Below, in pieces: positions 10,147-21,900 of a DNA stretch of 64,000 bases. The notes below the pieces were generated by a model. The model ran no database searches, was not told the origin of the DNA, and saw only the letters and a program-made list of their open reading frames with translations. The position numbers and the translations under genes were made by a program. Each line of letters begins with the position of its first letter. Within the stretch, counting starts at the first letter, position 1. This stretch comes from Cercis canadensis (Eukaryota; Streptophyta; Magnoliopsida; Fabales; Fabaceae). The stretch lies in NCBI GenBank assembly GCA_003255065.1, contig QAOA01006013.1, positions 1,046,885 through 1,110,884 on the forward strand, written 5' to 3'.

Positions 10147-12606
10147 ATGCCTTTATCTTATTTTCCAATCAGAGATGTTGTTGCCAAACCCAGAATACCC
10201 TGGAGGCATATTTACGCCTCTTCATTCTCAAGCTTTGCTTCAATTGAAGATGCTCCATTCAACCAACCTCCCATTGTCTACAGATTCTTGTCACTCTTAC
10301 AGCAAATATCGAAAAGCCTTATCCATGTCAAATCGATCCATGCACAGAGCGTTACGAATTCGGTATCCACTGATCAATTTCTGGCCACGAAACTTGTCAA
10401 GGCTTACTGTGATTTGGGCCTTCTTAGTGATGCTCGTCAACTGTTTGATCAAAATTCTCATCCAAATACCATTCTTTGTAATGCCATGATTGTTGGCTAT
10501 ACAAGATACCAGCAATACAAGGAGGTGCTCCAGTTGTTTAAAATGATGGGGTCTTGTAATATAGAAATCAATAGTTATACATGTAATTTTGTGCTCAAGG
10601 CATGCACCAGCTTGTTAGATAACAGAACAGGTATGGAAATTGTTAGGACAGCTGTTAGGAGGGATTTTAATTTAGATCCTTATTTTGGTAGTTCGATGAT
10701 TAACTTCTTGGTGAAAATTGGCAATCTTGATGAAGCACGACAAGTGTTTGATGGAATGCCCGACAGAGATGTTGTTTGCTGGAATTCAATTATTGGTGGC
10801 TATGTGCAGGCGTCCCTCTTTAAGGAGGCAATTAAAATGTTTCTTGAAATGATTAATCATGGAATAAGGCCAAGTCCTGTAACCATGGCAAGCTTACTCA
10901 AAGCATGTGGAGAAAGTGGACATGTAAAACTTGGAAGATGTGTTCATGGTTCTGTGCTTGCATTAGGTATGGGTGATGATGTTTTGGTGCTTACTTCATT
11001 GGTTGATATGTATAATAACATGGGTGACACTGAAGGTGCTTGTTGGGTTTTCAATATCATGCCCTGTAGAAACTTGGTTTCATGGAATGCCATGATTTCA
11101 GGATATGTTCAGAATGGTAAGATACATGAATCTTTTGCTCTCTTTCGCAGACTAGTCCTAAGTGGGGGTGGATTTGATTCAGGAACCTTGGTTAGCCTTG
11201 TTCAGGGGTGTTCTCAAACAGCTAACTTGGAGAGTGGAAAGATCCTTCATGCTTGTATCATTAGAAGAGGACTTGAATTGAATTTAGTTTTGTCCACTGC
11301 AATTGTTGATATGTATTCCAAATGTGGTGCCATAAAGCAGGCAACTATTGTTTTTGGAGGAATGAAAGAAAGGAATGTAATTACTTGGACTGCTATGCTG
11401 GTGGGTTTATCGCAAAATGGCCATGCAGAGGATGCCCTGAAATTATTTTGTCAGATGCAAGAAGAGAATGTGACTGCCAATTCTTTCACTCTTGTTAGTT
11501 TGGTGCATTGCTGTGCCCACATGGGATCTCTTAAGAAAGGCAGGAGCGTCCATGCTCATTTAATCCGGCATGGTTATCCATTTGACGCAGTTAATATGTC
11601 TGCCTTAATTGATATGTATGCCAAAGGCGGTAAAATACGCTCTGCTGAGAAGGTATTCAATAATGGATTCCCTTTTAAAGATGTTATATTTTATAACTCT
11701 ATGATTATGGGTTATGGCATGCATGGTCATGGACATCATGCTATTGGTGTCTATGATAGAATGAGAGGGGAAAGGCTCAAGCCAAATCAAATCACATTTG
11801 TTTCTCTCCTAACTGCATGTAGTCACTCAGGCCTTGTTGAAGAGGGTAGCACTTTGTTCCACAGTATGGAAAGAGATCATAACATTAAGCCTAGTGATAA
11901 ACATTATGCTTGTTTTGTGGATCTTCTTAGTCGAGCAGGCTGTCTTGAGGAGGCAGAGGCATTGTTGAAACAGATGCCTGTTGAACCCAGCAGTGATGTG
12001 CTTGAGGCTTTGCTCAGTGGATGCCGAATGCACAAGAACATTGATAAGGGCATACAAATTGCAGATAGATTACTTTCTTTAGATTACTTGAACTCTGGAA
12101 TTTATGTCATGTTATCAAATATATATGCCGAAGCAAAACGATGGGAGTCAGTAAATTACATACGAGGCCTCATGAGGAAACGGGGCTTGAAGAAAACACC
12201 TGCTTATAGTTTGATTGAAGTAGTAAACCAAGTATGCACATTTTTTGCAGGTGATGATGCACATCCTAAATGGGCTGAGATACATCAATTATTAGAAAAT
12301 TTGAGACTTGAGGTGGAGGCTTCTGGTTACGTGCCTGATACTAGCTGTGTTCTCCGTGATGTAGATGAGCCTGTGAAGGTTAAGTTGCTTTGGGGACACA
12401 GTGAGAGATTAGCTATTGCATTTGGTCTTCTAAACACACCATATGGAAGCTTGATTAAAATCACAAAAAATCTCCGTGTCTGTGTAGACTGTCATACAGT
12501 TACCAAATACATATCAAAAATAGTTCAGAGGGAGATTATTGTAAGGGATGCTAATCGTTTCCATCACTTTGTTAATGGGGAATGCTCCTGTAATGATTAC
12601 TGGTGA
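10147..12606 (+). CDS. PLS-class pentatricopeptide protein with DYW deaminase domain, 819 aa
   Basis: This is a single intronless exon, typical for plant PPR genes. The start at 10147 is the first ATG after an in-frame TAA near 10110. The first about 40 residues are basic and Ser/Ala-rich, fitting an organelle presequence. Repeating blocks such as DVVCWNSIIGGYVQ, NLVSWNAMISGYVQNG and NVITWTAMLVGLSQNG mark the P-L-S array, about residues 60-620. E motifs follow (YVMLSNIYAEAKRWESV), and then the DYW domain with HSERLAIAFG (the HxE zinc/catalytic motif), CVDCH and the terminal CSCNDYW. Known role of the class: binding one or a few organelle RNA sites and converting C to U. The target site and the organelle cannot be read from the sequence. 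All key DYW residues appear intact. Confidence 0.95.
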   Translation: MPLSYFPIRDVVAKPRIPWRHIYASSFSSFASIEDAPFNQPPIVYRFLSLLQQISKSLIHVKSIHAQSVTNSVSTDQFLATKLVKAYCDLGLLSDARQLFDQNSHPNTILCNAMIVGYTRYQQYKEVLQLFKMMGSCNIEINSYTCNFVLKACTSLLDNRTGMEIVRTAVRRDFNLDPYFGSSMINFLVKIGNLDEARQVFDGMPDRDVVCWNSIIGGYVQASLFKEAIKMFLEMINHGIRPSPVTMASLLKACGESGHVKLGRCVHGSVLALGMGDDVLVLTSLVDMYNNMGDTEGACWVFNIMPCRNLVSWNAMISGYVQNGKIHESFALFRRLVLSGGGFDSGTLVSLVQGCSQTANLESGKILHACIIRRGLELNLVLSTAIVDMYSKCGAIKQATIVFGGMKERNVITWTAMLVGLSQNGHAEDALKLFCQMQEENVTANSFTLVSLVHCCAHMGSLKKGRSVHAHLIRHGYPFDAVNMSALIDMYAKGGKIRSAEKVFNNGFPFKDVIFYNSMIMGYGMHGHGHHAIGVYDRMRGERLKPNQITFVSLLTACSHSGLVEEGSTLFHSMERDHNIKPSDKHYACFVDLLSRAGCLEEAEALLKQMPVEPSSDVLEALLSGCRMHKNIDKGIQIADRLLSLDYLNSGIYVMLSNIYAEAKRWESVNYIRGLMRKRGLKKTPAYSLIEVVNQVCTFFAGDDAHPKWAEIHQLLENLRLEVEASGYVPDTSCVLRDVDEPVKVKLLWGHSERLAIAFGLLNTPYGSLIKITKNLRVCVDCHTVTKYISKIVQREIIVRDANRFHHFVNGECSCNDYW

Positions 12607-14523
12607 CGAGGACATAAATGAACAGGCTCATGTAACACTATTCCTACCCGCTTCTATTGTTTGGGATAATTATGCTATGCTTAGATATGACTGGACCAAA
12701 GATGACATAAATATATTTATTTTATCATCAAATTTAATCAGTCAATTGTGTTATTGTGGTGTTGTGGTTAATTCGGTTCTGAAAAAAAATAAATGTAATT
12801 ATTTTTGTTATAAAATGTGAGCATAATTTTGAAAAATTCCATTACTTTTGGTGGGAATCATACAATAAAATTTACCTTTCTTACATTAACAATTGTTGTT
12901 TGGATAGCTACATTGACAATTAGAATGAAAAGAAAGTAATTTAACAAATTAAATAAAACAATGAATTTTTTTCCTATTACTAATTGTGTGAAGTCCCTGC
13001 TTGTTACGATTTCACGAAGGGAAAAGAATGATTTTTATGATTGGTAAACACTTCCTGAATGTTTTCTGACCTTTGTATAACAATAAATAAATAAAGTTTT
13101 GATCTTTTTAAAGTAACAGATTTTTTTTTCATTTTAAAAAATCTAAACCTGATAATTCTCTTAAATTCGACAGGGGTTTGCAACAAACGGCAGCGTGTAG
13201 ATGAATTACCTTTTCAACTACAAAACAATCATTGACAATATAACAATTCTTAACATATAAAACTTTGATCACAATGGAAAGCTAGTTCCGTCAGCAGAAA
13301 AAAGGGTAGGCAAAGAAAATCGCGGTGGCATGAGATTGCCGTTTACCATCACTCTCGTTCAGTTTCCCTTCATCTTTCCATCACTATCTCGGGAAAATTT
13401 TCCCGAATGACTGAAGATTTTGATGTTGTCCTATTTTAAAATTTCGCCACCACTGTCTGCTGGCTCACACTTCCGCTCTAACCCAGATCATTTCGCTCTA
13501 GACTTCGTGGAGTTCTTTGAAAGGTCTGATTCGTTGTTTGATTCTTTCTTACTCATCTGTTAAGTTTCTTTAGTTTTACAAACGGAATTTCGGGCAGTTT
13601 TGTCATTAATAGGGTCTGATTTTGTATAGTACCAATGGGTAGTTTAGTATATAGTTATGGTAAGTAAACGTAAGATAAGGAGTTGCAAACCAGCTCTGTT
13701 TAATTTTTGAGCTGCTTCAGTTATTGCTACTTCCTTAGTTCCTTTTAGGTGTTTTTGGAGGGAGTTTGTTTATATCTTGGAATGTGATTAAATATATAAC
13801 TTTTTTGAGAGTATTTCTTTCAAAGTTAAATAAAAATGATACTGGAAAGGATAATTTATTATATAATTCAGTTTATTTATACCGTTAGATCATAGTTACT
13901 GTTACTAACCTTACTCAAGTTTCTGTTAATTTCCGGAATTTAATCTTAAAATGCATACATGGAAGCATGTCACGTCCACACGCAGTGTATGGTGGATTGG
14001 TGTCCTGTGGGGGAAATATACTTGATCTTTGGTCCTTTTGGGAGTGGTGGACAATTTTGGAGAATTTGAAAGGCTTCAAATGCCTTTTGCCCATATATTT
14101 TCCAAACAACTGAGCTGAAATTGTTTTAGACCATGTAACTTGCTGACGCAGTTGAAGAAGGCTCCCATATTTTCTGTTTTCTCCTGCTCCCCTCCCTGTT
14201 CTTCCCTGAAGAAAGTAACAACTAACAGGATCTTAGCATAGAGTGTCAGGCAGATCTGAGTTTAGATATTTAAACACATAGAGAGAGAGAGTGAGAACAC
14301 AAAATAATATGCTGGTCACTTCTAGTATTTGTGAGCTGATGTATTCACTATTATATTCTCTTAGAACATCTTTGATATTATTTGAATCTGATATGGGGTG
14401 AAAATTCTTCAACCAAGGAATGAACTATTTCTTAAATTAACAGAAGGTCTGTCACCCTCCCCCCCTTTCTCTCTCTTAAAGTATGAAAATTTAATTTAGG
14501 CACGTGGGTTCATTTGTGTGCAG
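12607..14523. other. Intergenic plus probable DRB 5' leader intron
   Basis: The 3' UTR of the PPR gene is followed by AT-rich sequence. Around 13300-13525 the base composition changes to a C/T-rich stretch that looks like a promoter and first noncoding exon. A leader intron would then run to the acceptor CAG at 14521-14523, just two bases before the DRB start codon. No other coding frame is convincing. Confidence 0.45.
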
Positions 14524-14525
14524 AC

Positions 14526-17187
14526 ATGTATAAGAATCAGTTGCAAGAGTTGGCTCAAAGAAGCTGTTTTAACCTGCCAGCCTATGCATGCATCCGTGAA
14601 GGACCGGATCATGCTCCTCGTTTCAAAGCAACTGTAAACTTCAATGGAGAGACATTTGAAAGCCCTACATTCTGCTCTACTCTTAGACAGGCGGAGCATG
14701 CAGCAGCTGAGGTAGCTCTTAATACCCTTGCAAAAAGAGGTCCTTCTAGAGCATTGGCAGCAAGAGTTCTGGTGAGCCATTGCTGAAAATCTATATTACT
14801 TTCTTTTTTCTCCTTTCCTAAATTCTATTTATATTTATCCCTTTTCTTCTGAACCTGCAATCAATAGGTTGACTTTTACTTTTGTTAGTTTTTTTATTAA
14901 GGGATGATTATTGACTAGTACTAAATTGAAAGATTGACATGCAGGTGATGTATACTATTCTCGCAATATATCATCAATTGTTGATAACCAATTTTTCAGA
15001 TTTATAATTCTAGAACTTGCAAAAAAAAAAATATCAATAATGAATGTCATAATGTAAGATGAGGTTACAAGACATATCTTGGATTAAATGACAGACTATT
15101 ATATACTTGCATTTTCCTCTTTGTAGGACAAAATCTTAACCAACCAATATCAGGTCCAAATATACATCATCGTTTAGACCTCTGCTGCATTACTCTCCAA
15201 TTCTGTTATGCACCTGGTGTCCTCTTTTTTCATCTCCTAATACTTTCTTCCTCCTGTGTTTTAAGAGGATGTCTGATTTGTAAATCTTGATACTTTGACC
15301 AGAAATTGGGATGAATGAAGAGAGGAATTTGAGCAGCTTGTTATGCATCTGAAGAATCTGGGAGTTTTTCACGGGGGGGTGTTGTGGGGGGGGGGGGGTT
15401 GGGCGGGTGGTATGAAACATGTTATTCTTTTCTACTGAAATTTTCCTATCAGAACATCGAAGTTTCTTTTTATTTTTTTTAATAAGGCTTTTTCATTTTT
15501 CTCATCTATACTTTTGGTATTTTGATACCAACAGGATGAAACAGGAGTGTACAAAAATTTGCTTCAAGAAACTGCTCACAGAGCTGGACTCAATCTTCCT
15601 GTTTATACTACCATTCGTTCTGGACCAGGTCATGTTCCTGTCTTCTCGTGTACAGTTGAGATTGCTGGAATGAATTTTACTGGGGACTCGGCTAGGACCA
15701 AGAAACAGGCTCAGAAAAATGCTGCAATGGCTGCTTGGTCTTCATTGAGAAAATGTGAGCATTTTGTGCCGTTATTATCACTTTCTTCCCTAGTTCTCTA
15801 GTTATATATACTATACTTACATTGGCACCTTGGGATCTGCCCTTTAACATTCCCGTAGGGCATCCTGGATTTTTTTTCTCTTTTGAACTTCCCTTTTCTT
15901 TAACATTATGTGGCATCTGCTTCTCTTTTTATCTTCCAGGTAGTTGAATTTATATTCTAATTGTTCTAAATTGTCTGTTTAGTGTCACAGCATCGTTTAT
16001 CTTCTCCTACTTCGTCTTCATTTCCTTTAGAGGCAAAAGGCAATGAAGAACAGGAACAAGTCATCATTGCTCGGGTTCTTGCAAGTTTACAACCATCAGA
16101 GTCTAAGAACTTTTCAAAAAGTGATCACCAACATAGACGGCGACAGTCTTCTACAACATTTTTGGAGGCAACCATGCCAATGCCAGGCATGTATCCTATG
16201 CGATGCCAGAGTTGTGGAATATCTGGTTTCTCTCCTGATGTAGCCATGTATCAGATTTGGCAGCAAGAACAAGTTATACAGCAGCAAAATCACCTGTTGG
16301 CACTAACCATTCCACCAACTATTCCATCTGCTCCACAAATTTACCCATTTATGCAATCTGTGCTCCAGCCAGACCACCGTCTTTATTTTCCAGCGAGGGA
16401 GTTAACATCACTTCCTATCGGACCAAAATTATCTATGGCTCCATCAAGCCCATCATTTTACTTTTCAAACCATGTTGTTCCTAATTTAAGCAGGGGAAGG
16501 TCAACTGTTACCATTAGAGAGATACAGGAGGAAAAGCCAGAAAATTCATCAGAGTTTTCTCGATGTGCAATTCCAGACCCCCCACTTTGCAGCTTTAATA
16601 ATGGAACAAGAACTCGAAAACCAGCTCCAGAAGATGTCAGACAGAAAATTGATGGGTCTGAAAGAAGTAGAAATGCTGAGCTGGGAGGAGATCAAACTGG
16701 GAGGTCTGAATGGGCTACTCATGGGAGCATAGGCTCTATATACAAACAAGTCAATTTTCATGTGCAAAACGCACCTAGAATTGACACTTCCCAGACTATT
16801 CTCAGACCTGAATCAAAAGCAAACGCACACAGGAGTTTTAGACCACCACCTGCTGCATCTTCTATGATCAGAATCATCGGTCCAACTTCTGCAGGGTCTA
16901 GACAGCAACATATGGAAGTGCCTCGGGTTGTTCCTCCAAGGATGAGAACAGGAGTGCCACGAAGTTCAGCCATGTCCATGTCCATGTCTGAAAGGTTTAA
17001 CATTGTAGGAGTACCTCCTCCTCGATCCATGGCACCTGCTGTACGAATCAGATCAGTTGTGCCAGTCTGTTCAGCTCCACCAAGAAGATCCACCCAGGAT
17101 GAGGTGTCAATGAACAAGGAAAATAAAGATTTAAAACCCCCAGAGGTCTCAAGAACAAGCTCTGAGCTTGGCAATCTTAGGATATGA
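14526..17187 (+). CDS. DRB2: Double-stranded RNA-binding protein, DRB2/3/5 clade, 556 aa
   Basis: Exons 14526-14771, 15535-15754 and 15983-17187 join in phase to 556 residues. The first 82 residues are a complete dsRBD (MYKNQLQELAQRSCFNLP, then CIREGPDHAPRFKATV and a C-terminal helix with EHAAAEVALN). The second dsRBD follows in exon 2 (VYKNLLQETAHRAGLNLP, RSGPGHVPVF, KKQAQKNAAMAAWSSL). The third exon codes a long Pro/Ser/Arg-rich disordered tail with a CQSCG motif and no further dsRBD. This two-dsRBD plus long tail layout is that of DRB2, DRB3 and DRB5, partners of Dicer-like enzymes in microRNA and other small-RNA pathways. The assignment inside that clade rests on recall, not on an alignment. 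The ATG at 14526 is chosen because it directly follows a splice acceptor and begins the conserved MYKNQLQ. Confidence 0.93.
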
Positions 17188-18019
17188 GTATACATTATAC
17201 ATAGTATAGGTATGATATTTTGATTTGGAAAGTTTGCTTTGATGCCGATTATGGTCCTTCTGCTTCTCGAGGGTCAGTCGATTCTTTTATTTTTTTCATG
17301 TTAGTTGGAATGAATCGGCATTTCCTTGATAAATTCCTGTAAAATAATAAATGTGGAATTTATATTATTCTAGTTTAATTTATTAAATCAGGGGATCTGA
17401 TCGTAAGTGCTTTTGCGAAAAAATCTCACATTCAATTATAGTTCAAATAATATTTTTGTTAAACCCATATCGAGCATATTTAAGTTAGTGTTGTCTATAA
17501 TATATGAAAGAGCTTAAATTTTAACCAACTGAGAGCGTAAAGATTTCTTTTATGAAAGTATTAAGTTATTTATAAAGAAAAACAAACTTTTTTGTAGCAC
17601 TGATACGGAGCCCAAACAATTGAAACCCAAAAAGTACATAGATAAATGACTAACCATTGGTTGAAATTAAAGGATGCTTTCCATCTTCACCGGAATGTCT
17701 GGCCAAGTTAAAATTTTATTTTAAGATAAACCATTAGACAAGAAAAAGTATTCACCACTAGACAATTAAATTAATTTTGATATATTATTAGTGTATTATA
17801 TAAGCAGTGAATTATGTGTTGTCACATATTAAAAATTCAATTAAATTTTTTATGATTATGAATATTGTTTTTTTAGTGATATCTCATTGTTTTTATTGAA
17901 AAATGATGTATAAAGATTTAATGTAAATTATTTTATGGACAACCCTTTTAGGTGAATTATTGATTTAAATTAATATAATTTGTTGTGAATGACATATTAT
18001 TTATAGACTTTTCTTATAT

Positions 18020-18194
18020 ATTATAGAGGTATGTGACACTTGTTTTATATGACAGTATAACAATTATTAATAATAAAAATACTTAATCTTAATCGTTTAA
18101 AAATAAATGATAAAAAATAAATATTTACATATTAATGATTTGTACGCTGACATGTCAATAAAATATTATACACCTACATGATATGGTAGAATCA
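18020..18194. mobile_element. Possible MITE copy 2
   Basis: This AT-rich block ends in a GACATGTCA to GTAGAATC segment that aligns, base for base over about 45 positions at roughly 73 percent, with the right end of the stretch at 9675-9871. The left boundary and target duplication are not clear. Confidence 0.3.
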
Positions 18195-18446
18195 CGAGAA
18201 AGTACGGAGAAGCCACACTGTCAACGTTAATCAAGTTGGTATTTGGTAAGATTAGTATTTAGTTAATTTTCTCTCAAGGCAATAAAGGAAGTTGAAAGAC
18301 CCATACAGCTACCATAGTCTATGCCTTTGGAACTATGGGGCTTTGACTTTGTGGAAATGGGAAGATCTGCGTCTCTTCATTCTCTTGTCTGAGAGCCAGA
18401 AAAGACGGCAAAAGACCAAACAGGACCAGAACAAACAGAGCTCACA

Positions 18447-18469
18447 CTCTCTCTCTCTCTCTCTCTCTC
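18447..18469 (+). repeat. CT microsatellite in the kinase leader
   Basis: This is an uninterrupted CT run of 23 bases in the presumed 5' UTR of the kinase gene. Such runs are common in plant core promoters and leaders. Confidence 0.8.
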
Positions 18470-18933
18470 CCACTTTCTCTTTAGAGAAACCATCAGTTAG
18501 TAAACTCTGCCTACTGTAAGATTCTCTTTCATCTTTGATACAGCATAATCTTCTTTTTCTTTTTTCCCTTTTTATTGTTATTTTTTTTATTTGCCCCCTC
18601 CTTTCTAAACCCGTCACATTCTCAATCCAAAATTCTTTTGTTTTCACTTTTCTTTGACACACACTGAATCTTGCTAGCTCTGATTCTACTAGATTCTAAA
18701 TTTACTTGTGCGTGCCTCGTGTGCTTTGTGGGTTATTGACTCTTAAAAAGTTTACTTTTGATTTCAAATTCTTCTCATCACATGCATATATTTGCTACTT
18801 TCCTAGATTGTTTCATTAATTTTAGAATGACTAAGTTAATGATAAAGTTATAAGGGTATTTATGCGTGTGTTTTGATTGGATTGTAGTGATTGTTTTATG
18901 ACCATGTCAAGAGATGAAGCTTAGATTCGAGAA

Positions 18934-21900
18934 ATGGGTTGTGTAATTAGTCGAGAAGTGTCATCGGGCATAGTCTCTGAGGTGAGAGAGGAGCAGAGTG
19001 TGAGTGTTGAATCTAATAGGAAGATAGATGGAGTCTCGGCGAAGAATGCTGATAGGAATGTGGTAGAGGTTCAGAACGGTGGGAACCAGAAGGAAGAGAA
19101 GAAGGGTGGTGATAATGGGGTTCAGCGGCCACGGGGTGAAAGAAGAAGGCCAAAGCCAAACCCAAGGCTGAGTAATCCGCCCAAACATTTGCGGGGGGAG
19201 CAAGTAGCGGCTGGGTGGCCGCCATGGCTCACGACAGTGTGTGGAGAAGCACTCAGTGGGTGGATTCCACGAAAGGCTGACACATTTGAGAAAATTGATA
19301 AGGTGGGTTTGTAATTGTAAGTATTTACTGTAAAAAATTATATGCCTTGGTTATTTTTTTGAGGGCTTGCATTGCATCATGTGGAGTGGCCACGCCAGAC
19401 ATGTTTATTTTAACTTGCAATGTGGATCATGCGATGATCATGCCATGTCTGAGATACGTGTTCAAAGTTAATCAATACCTATTATGAATGTTGTGGTAAT
19501 TGTCTTTTTTAAAACTCATGATGCATTGCTAATCAATTCGTTAGCAAAACTAATAGTAGTTGAGGCTATATTATTTGAGTCTGAGTGACTTATAATCTAT
19601 GTGAACATCTCACTTGCTTTTTACTCTCTTCTGATAACTTCCTACTGTTCTTTTTTCTTTCTTTCTCTTTTTTTTTTTTAAAAAAAAAAAAATTCCTTTC
19701 ATATTAGATTGGGCAAGGAACATATAGTAATGTGTACAAAGCTAAAGACATGTTGACCGGTAAAATAGTTGCACTAAAGAAGGTTCGATTTGACAATTTG
19801 GAACCTGAGAGTGTAAAATTCATGGCTAGAGAGATTCTTATTTTGCGAAGATTGGATCATCCCAATGTTGTAAAGTTGGAAGGTCTAGTTACATCAAGGA
19901 TGTCCTGTAGTTTGTATCTGGTGTTTGATTACATGGAACATGATCTTGCTGGACTTGCTGCAAGCCCAGGAATCAAGTTCACAGAGCCTCAGGTTAGACC
20001 AGGTTTGCCTTGAAATTTGAGGAATTATTAGATAGCCTTTGGTACACTTCCTTTTTCAAGAGCCAATCATTTTGATATCTTCAATTATTACCCATTGCAG
20101 GTCAAATGTTACTTGCATCAGCTCCTATCTGGACTTGAGCATTGTCATAACCGTAACATACTTCACCGTGACATTAAAGGGTCAAATCTTCTTATTGACA
20201 ATGGAGGAATACTTAAGATTGCTGACTTTGGACTTGCCTCTTTCTTTGATCCAAATCATAAGCACCCCATGACTAGTCGTGTAGTTACCCTTTGGTATCG
20301 ACCTCCTGAGTTGCTTCTTGGTGCCACTGATTATGCTGTGGGCGTGGACCTCTGGAGTGCAGGTTGCATTTTAGGAGAGTTATTGGCGGGGAAGCCAATC
20401 ATGCCTGGTCGTAACGAGGTAACAACTTAAATATCTTCTTTTGGCTTCTAGGAGTTTTCATTTATATGATTTTATGTATCATAAGAATCCAAAGTAATTA
20501 TGTGAATCTTTGCTGTATATTTGGTTTGTACTAACTCCAACAAGTTTATTGCTTGCAAAGAGTCAAACATATATTACCAATGAATGTATGCTGAAAGAAA
20601 AATACAAAGTGGATGATAGGGCTGTAAAAACTTATATATCCTAATGGAAGAGTCTGCTTTCTAGACATGCATGCTTGAACCCAAAACACAAAAATGAGAA
20701 GAGTGTGTGCATAGTGCATATCTACAAATGTCAAGATATATGATTGGCAAAACAAAAATTAAGAAAAAGAGTATATGCCCTTCTAGAGCTTCAAAAGCTA
20801 CATTATTGGTAAAACTGGAATAAGTCCAATGGCATCCCTTAAATAGGAAAAACCAGTTGATGAATGGAACTACTTCTTACTTTTGTTCTAGTTTCCCTGG
20901 CTATTGAGGATGATTGCCTGCACAATGAGCAGTTTCTGTTCATTACTTGAGGCCCTTCATTCTAGCTGTTTGGATGAACTTTGACAAAAATAATAAAAGA
21001 GAAACTGGCCGAGGAGGATATAGATTTTGGGATCTTACAAAGGAGCCTGATTTGAGGAAAGATGAGAGATAGTTATTAAGAGATTTCTGTGGAAATTGCA
21101 TGTGGTGTATGAAGTGAAGGAGCATGATTAGAGACTTCTTGAAAGTTGGGAAAAGCATATGGAGGAAACCTTCTGTCATAATAGCTGTAGGGCCATTTGT
21201 AATTTGCAAGTTTGATTACTTCTCTGCCAAAAACTTTGTGTAAGCTGAGACAAAATCATAGGCCACCCACACCATTTAGTTGTTGGTTAACAATAAATCA
21301 AGTCATGCACCTTCCAAAAGTAGAAGGATCAGGCATGTATTTGTGAGGAATTAGAGATAGTAGTGGTCATGAGGATAGAGATTGGAGTTTGGCTTAAGTG
21401 GTTTAATTATGTGACAGACCAACAACTAGCAATTTGCATAGTCTATAATGTCTGTAAAATTTCTTCTTTTTTTTTCCCCCCAATTTAAGTGCATCTCCTT
21501 GTTTATTGTCAGTAAAATTCCCTTGTTAAATGATATAATAGATTTATGTTGAGTCCTAAGATCTCTTTCATAGTGTGTTTGAGTTTGAGAATTTTTTAAT
21601 TATAAGCTTCTTTTCTTTTTGAACCTTTGTTTCAGACAACTGCTAGTAAGTCTGAGAATTTTGAGAATACTTGATACCATATATATTATGGAAAAATATG
21701 TAGAGGCCATGTTTCACACATTTTCTAACCCTTTTCTTGAATGCTTGCTTAGGTAGAGCAACTGCATAAGATATACAAACTATGTGGTTCACCTTCCGAT
21801 GAGTACTGGAAGAAGTCGAAGTTGCCTAATGCTACCTTGTTTAAACCCCGAGAGCCCTACAAGAGATGCATAAGAGACACATTCAAAGATTTTCCACCTT

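Larger units (their letters stand above)
17188..18933. other. Intergenic and kinase promoter/leader
   Basis: The AT-rich middle includes a possible MITE copy (18020-18194). From about 18290 the sequence is the promoter and leader of the kinase. A CT microsatellite sits at 18447-18469. A probable 5' UTR intron runs from a GTAAGA donor near 18516 to an AG acceptor shortly before the ATG at 18934. Confidence 0.5.

Noticed and set aside
10082..10489. Open frame of 135 codons starting before the PPR gene
   Set aside because: It overlaps the PPR coding frame in another phase and shows no domain. The PPR frame has unmistakable repeats.
14514..14525. Possible upstream non-ATG start of the DRB protein
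   Set aside because: The extra codons fall on the intron side of the CAG acceptor at 14521-14523. The conserved family start is the ATG at 14526.
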